Part shown: positions 4,843 through 6,082 of the stretch, in pieces
How positions within the stretch are numbered: position 1 is the stretch's first letter
Layout: the number at the start of each line of letters is the position of its first letter
Origin: Gammaproteobacteria bacterium
GTDB lineage: Bacteria; Pseudomonadota; Gammaproteobacteria; GCA-001735895
Assembly: GCA_029864065.1 (NCBI GenBank)
Contig: JAOTUD010000194.1
Location: 1 to 6,082 of the forward strand
Direction of reading: 5' to 3'
DNA length: 6,082 nt
Notes under the pieces: model-generated
The model's input: the letters and a program-made list of their open reading frames with translations, nothing else
The model's database searches: none
What the model was told of the DNA's origin: nothing
Made by a program: the position numbers and the translations under genes

Positions 4843-5422
4843 AATCCTGATTGTTTATTACAGCCGGCACGGCAGCGTCGCGCGCATGGCCGAACAGATT
4901 AGCCTCGGAGTCGATTCCAACGAGGCCTGCGAAGCGGTGTTGCGCAGTTTACCGTCGGTTTCTGCGGACAGCGAACAAAGCATCGCGTCGGTTCCGCAGG
5001 CAGGCGTTCCCTATGCCAGGATTGCGGACCTCGAGACCTGCGCCGGTCTGGTGCTGGGCAGCCCCGGCTACTTCGGCAATATGTCCTCCGCCCTCAAGTA
5101 TTTTCTCGATCAGACCAGTTCGCTGTGGCTTGGCGGCGGCATGATCGGCAAACCGGGGGGCGTTTTTACGGCGACCTCGAGCATGCATGGCGGACAGGAA
5201 ACCGTACTCACCAGCATGATGTTGCCCCTGCTGCATCACGGCATGCTGGTGACCGGCATACCCTACTCCGAGCCGGCGCTCAATCAGACGCGCTCCGGGG
5301 CGACCCCCTACGGCGCCAGCCACGTTGCCTGGCAGCAGGGCCAGGCTCTGAGCGAGCACGAGGTCTCGGCCTGCAGGGCCCTGGGCAGGCGCATCGCCGA
5401 CCTCGCCTGCCGGCTTGCGTGA
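4835..5422 (+). CDS. wrbA: WrbA-family NAD(P)H:quinone oxidoreductase (flavodoxin-like)
   Basis: The product has 195 residues from the TTG at 4835 and reads M-H-K-I-L-I-V-Y-Y-S from the start. WrbA proteins bind FMN and carry out two-electron reduction of quinones with NAD(P)H, limiting redox cycling. The phosphate loop SRHGS is at 10-14. GSPGYFGNMSSALKYFLDQT at 75-94 matches the WrbA flavin-site segment (G-x-P-x-x-FGNM, then FLDQT). SSMHGGQE at 115-122, followed by LLHHGM, is the third WrbA hallmark. The length is typical. The TTG overlaps the last 8 bases of arsC, so translation is probably coupled; AAGG at 4819-4822 is rather far upstream. An earlier start would add residues unrelated to the family. 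The DUF2069 gene follows after 14 bases. Confidence 0.93.
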   Translation: MHKILIVYYSRHGSVARMAEQISLGVDSNEACEAVLRSLPSVSADSEQSIASVPQAGVPYARIADLETCAGLVLGSPGYFGNMSSALKYFLDQTSSLWLGGGMIGKPGGVFTATSSMHGGQETVLTSMMLPLLHHGMLVTGIPYSEPALNQTRSGATPYGASHVAWQQGQALSEHEVSACRALGRRIADLACRLA

Positions 5423-5426
5423 AAGC

Positions 5427-5431
5427 GGAGG
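5427..5431 (+). promoter_or_regulatory. Ribosome binding site deciding the DUF2069 start
   Basis: GGAGG lies 5 bases before the GTG at 5437. An earlier in-frame GTG at 5419 overlaps the wrbA stop but has no such site, so 5437 is preferred. Confidence 0.7.
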
Positions 5432-5436
5432 CGTTC

Positions 5437-5775
5437 GTGCTACACCCGCTCAGGGTAATCAGCCTGGTCTGCTGGCTGGCATTATTCGGTTTTCAGTCAA
5501 GCCTGCTCTGGCCAGAATCAGGGGTAAGCTATTACTGGGGGTTGCTGCTTGCCATACCCTTGTTGATACCGCTACCCGGCCTGCTCGGCGGCAAACGCTA
5601 CACCTACAAGTGGATTGGCTTCATGATGCTCGTCTATTTTTGCATCGGTATCAGCGAGCTTGCGATGAATCCGCAGCTACGAGCCTATGGACTCGGCACC
5701 ACGATCTCGAGCACTATCCTGTTCCTGGCGAGTATCTACTATGCCCGCTACCTCGGCATGCAGGAAAGAAGGTAA
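5437..5775 (+). CDS. DUF2069 family integral membrane protein
   Basis: The product has 112 residues and four predicted hydrophobic helices, at about 7-25, 32-51, 57-74 and 87-104. The short polar loops include KRYTYKWIGF (53-62) and the stretch YFCIGISELAMNP (67-79) with a conserved-looking glutamate. The length and layout match DUF2069, a family of small inner-membrane proteins of unknown function found mainly in Beta- and Gammaproteobacteria. It has no signal peptide and no enzymatic motif. In this gene order (from memory of Pseudomonas) the family sits between wrbA and hda, so the linkage is old, but its meaning is unknown. It is probably translated from the arsC-wrbA transcript. Its TAA (5773-5775) directly touches the hda stop on the other strand, and no terminator follows within either gene end. 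Confidence 0.88.
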   Translation: MLHPLRVISLVCWLALFGFQSSLLWPESGVSYYWGLLLAIPLLIPLPGLLGGKRYTYKWIGFMMLVYFCIGISELAMNPQLRAYGLGTTISSTILFLASIYYARYLGMQERR

Positions 5776-6082
5776 CTATTCGGGCCGATCCAGCAACGCT
5801 TGCTTGACCAGCGGTATCGTCACCTTGCGCTGCTGCGACAGGGAAACGCCGTCGAGACGTTGCAGGATCGACATTTGCGACGCCAGGTTGCGCGCGTAGT
5901 GAGTCATCAGGTAGGCGATCACCTCGTCCGAGAGCTCAAAACCGAGCAGACTTGCACGGCGGCGCAGTATTTCACGAATTTCCTGATCGCCGCTGCCCGG
6001 CAACTGCAGCAGTAAACCCCACTGCAGGCGGGAGCGAAAGTCATCGAGGCTGGTCTGCAAATCCTCGGGCTTGTCGGCCATC
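5776..6082 (-). CDS. hda: Hda, DnaA regulatory inactivator, C-terminal part only
   Basis: The visible 102 codons are the C-terminal third to half of Hda; the frame is open at the right edge. The Met codon at 6081 is therefore probably internal, because full-length Hda is about 230 residues. Hda is an AAA+ DnaA paralogue that acts with the DNA-loaded sliding clamp to promote ATP hydrolysis by DnaA after initiation. Counting from that Met, FRSRLQWG at 15-22 carries the Box VII arginine finger (R18), which is needed for this. The helical lid follows (EILRRRASLLGFELSDEVIAYL), and QRKVTIPLVKQAL near the end matches the family C-terminus. The clamp-binding motif and Walker A lie outside the window. 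The sensor-2 arginine of E. coli Hda appears as A67 here. The gene converges on DUF2069 with no gap. Confidence 0.9.
   Translation of the reverse strand, partial: MADKPEDLQTSLDDFRSRLQWGLLLQLPGSGDQEIREILRRRASLLGFELSDEVIAYLMTHYARNLASQMSILQRLDGVSLSQQRKVTIPLVKQALLDRPE

Noticed and set aside
5125..5436. A long upstream extension of the DUF2069 frame, which is open from 5125.
   Set aside because: It lies fully inside wrbA in another frame, is Arg-rich with no family similarity, and the GGAGG site places the start at 5437.
5880..5890. Loss of the sensor-2 arginine in Hda (Ala at residue 67 of the visible part) as a sign of an inactive protein.
   Set aside because: As far as I recall, Pseudomonas Hda also lacks this arginine, so it is variable in the family. 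The arginine finger is intact.

Overview
The window looks like an ordinary chromosomal stretch from a gammaproteobacterium outside the Enterobacterales. The main pointers are the arsC - wrbA - DUF2069 block facing hda (from memory, a similar block exists in Pseudomonas), the Lol-type lipoproteins, and a moderately high G+C content broken by AT-rich promoter regions. It holds eight protein genes, two of them cut by the window edges. There is no RNA gene, insertion sequence, prophage or CRISPR array that I can support.

Left part (1-3334, all on the minus strand, so read right to left): a periplasmic TlpA-type thiol-disulfide oxidoreductase, a GspE/PilB-type secretion or pilus ATPase with no other pilus or secretion gene beside it, a small NTF2-like lipoprotein, and a TVP38/TMEM64 (VTT-domain) membrane protein running off the left edge. 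The gaps are 63, 6 and 37 bases, so these four probably form one transcription unit. The tlpA-ATPase gap carries three alternating repeats that could form two mutually exclusive hairpins, one of which would bury the only good ribosome site. It also carries a 7-codon reading frame overlapping the ATPase start.

Middle (3335-4482): a GC-rich, dyad-rich spacer with a strong rho-independent terminator, then a LysM lipoprotein on the minus strand, then a 272-base divergent regulatory region. That region holds a good sigma-70 promoter for the LysM gene and candidate promoters for arsC. A 22-bp almost perfect palindrome overlaps the -10 of the best arsC promoter, the usual position for a repressor operator.

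Right part (4483-6082): arsC (glutaredoxin-type arsenate reductase family), wrbA (FMN quinone reductase) and a four-helix DUF2069 membrane protein form a tight plus-strand operon with overlapping or nearly touching genes. They run head-on into hda, the regulatory inactivator of DnaA, whose stop codon directly abuts the DUF2069 stop. Only the C-terminal ~100 residues of Hda are in the window.

Nothing here is clearly a new biological system. The points most worth checking are the arsC palindrome, the candidate RNA switch in front of the orphan ATPase, and the role of that ATPase beside TlpA, a lipoprotein and a VTT protein.
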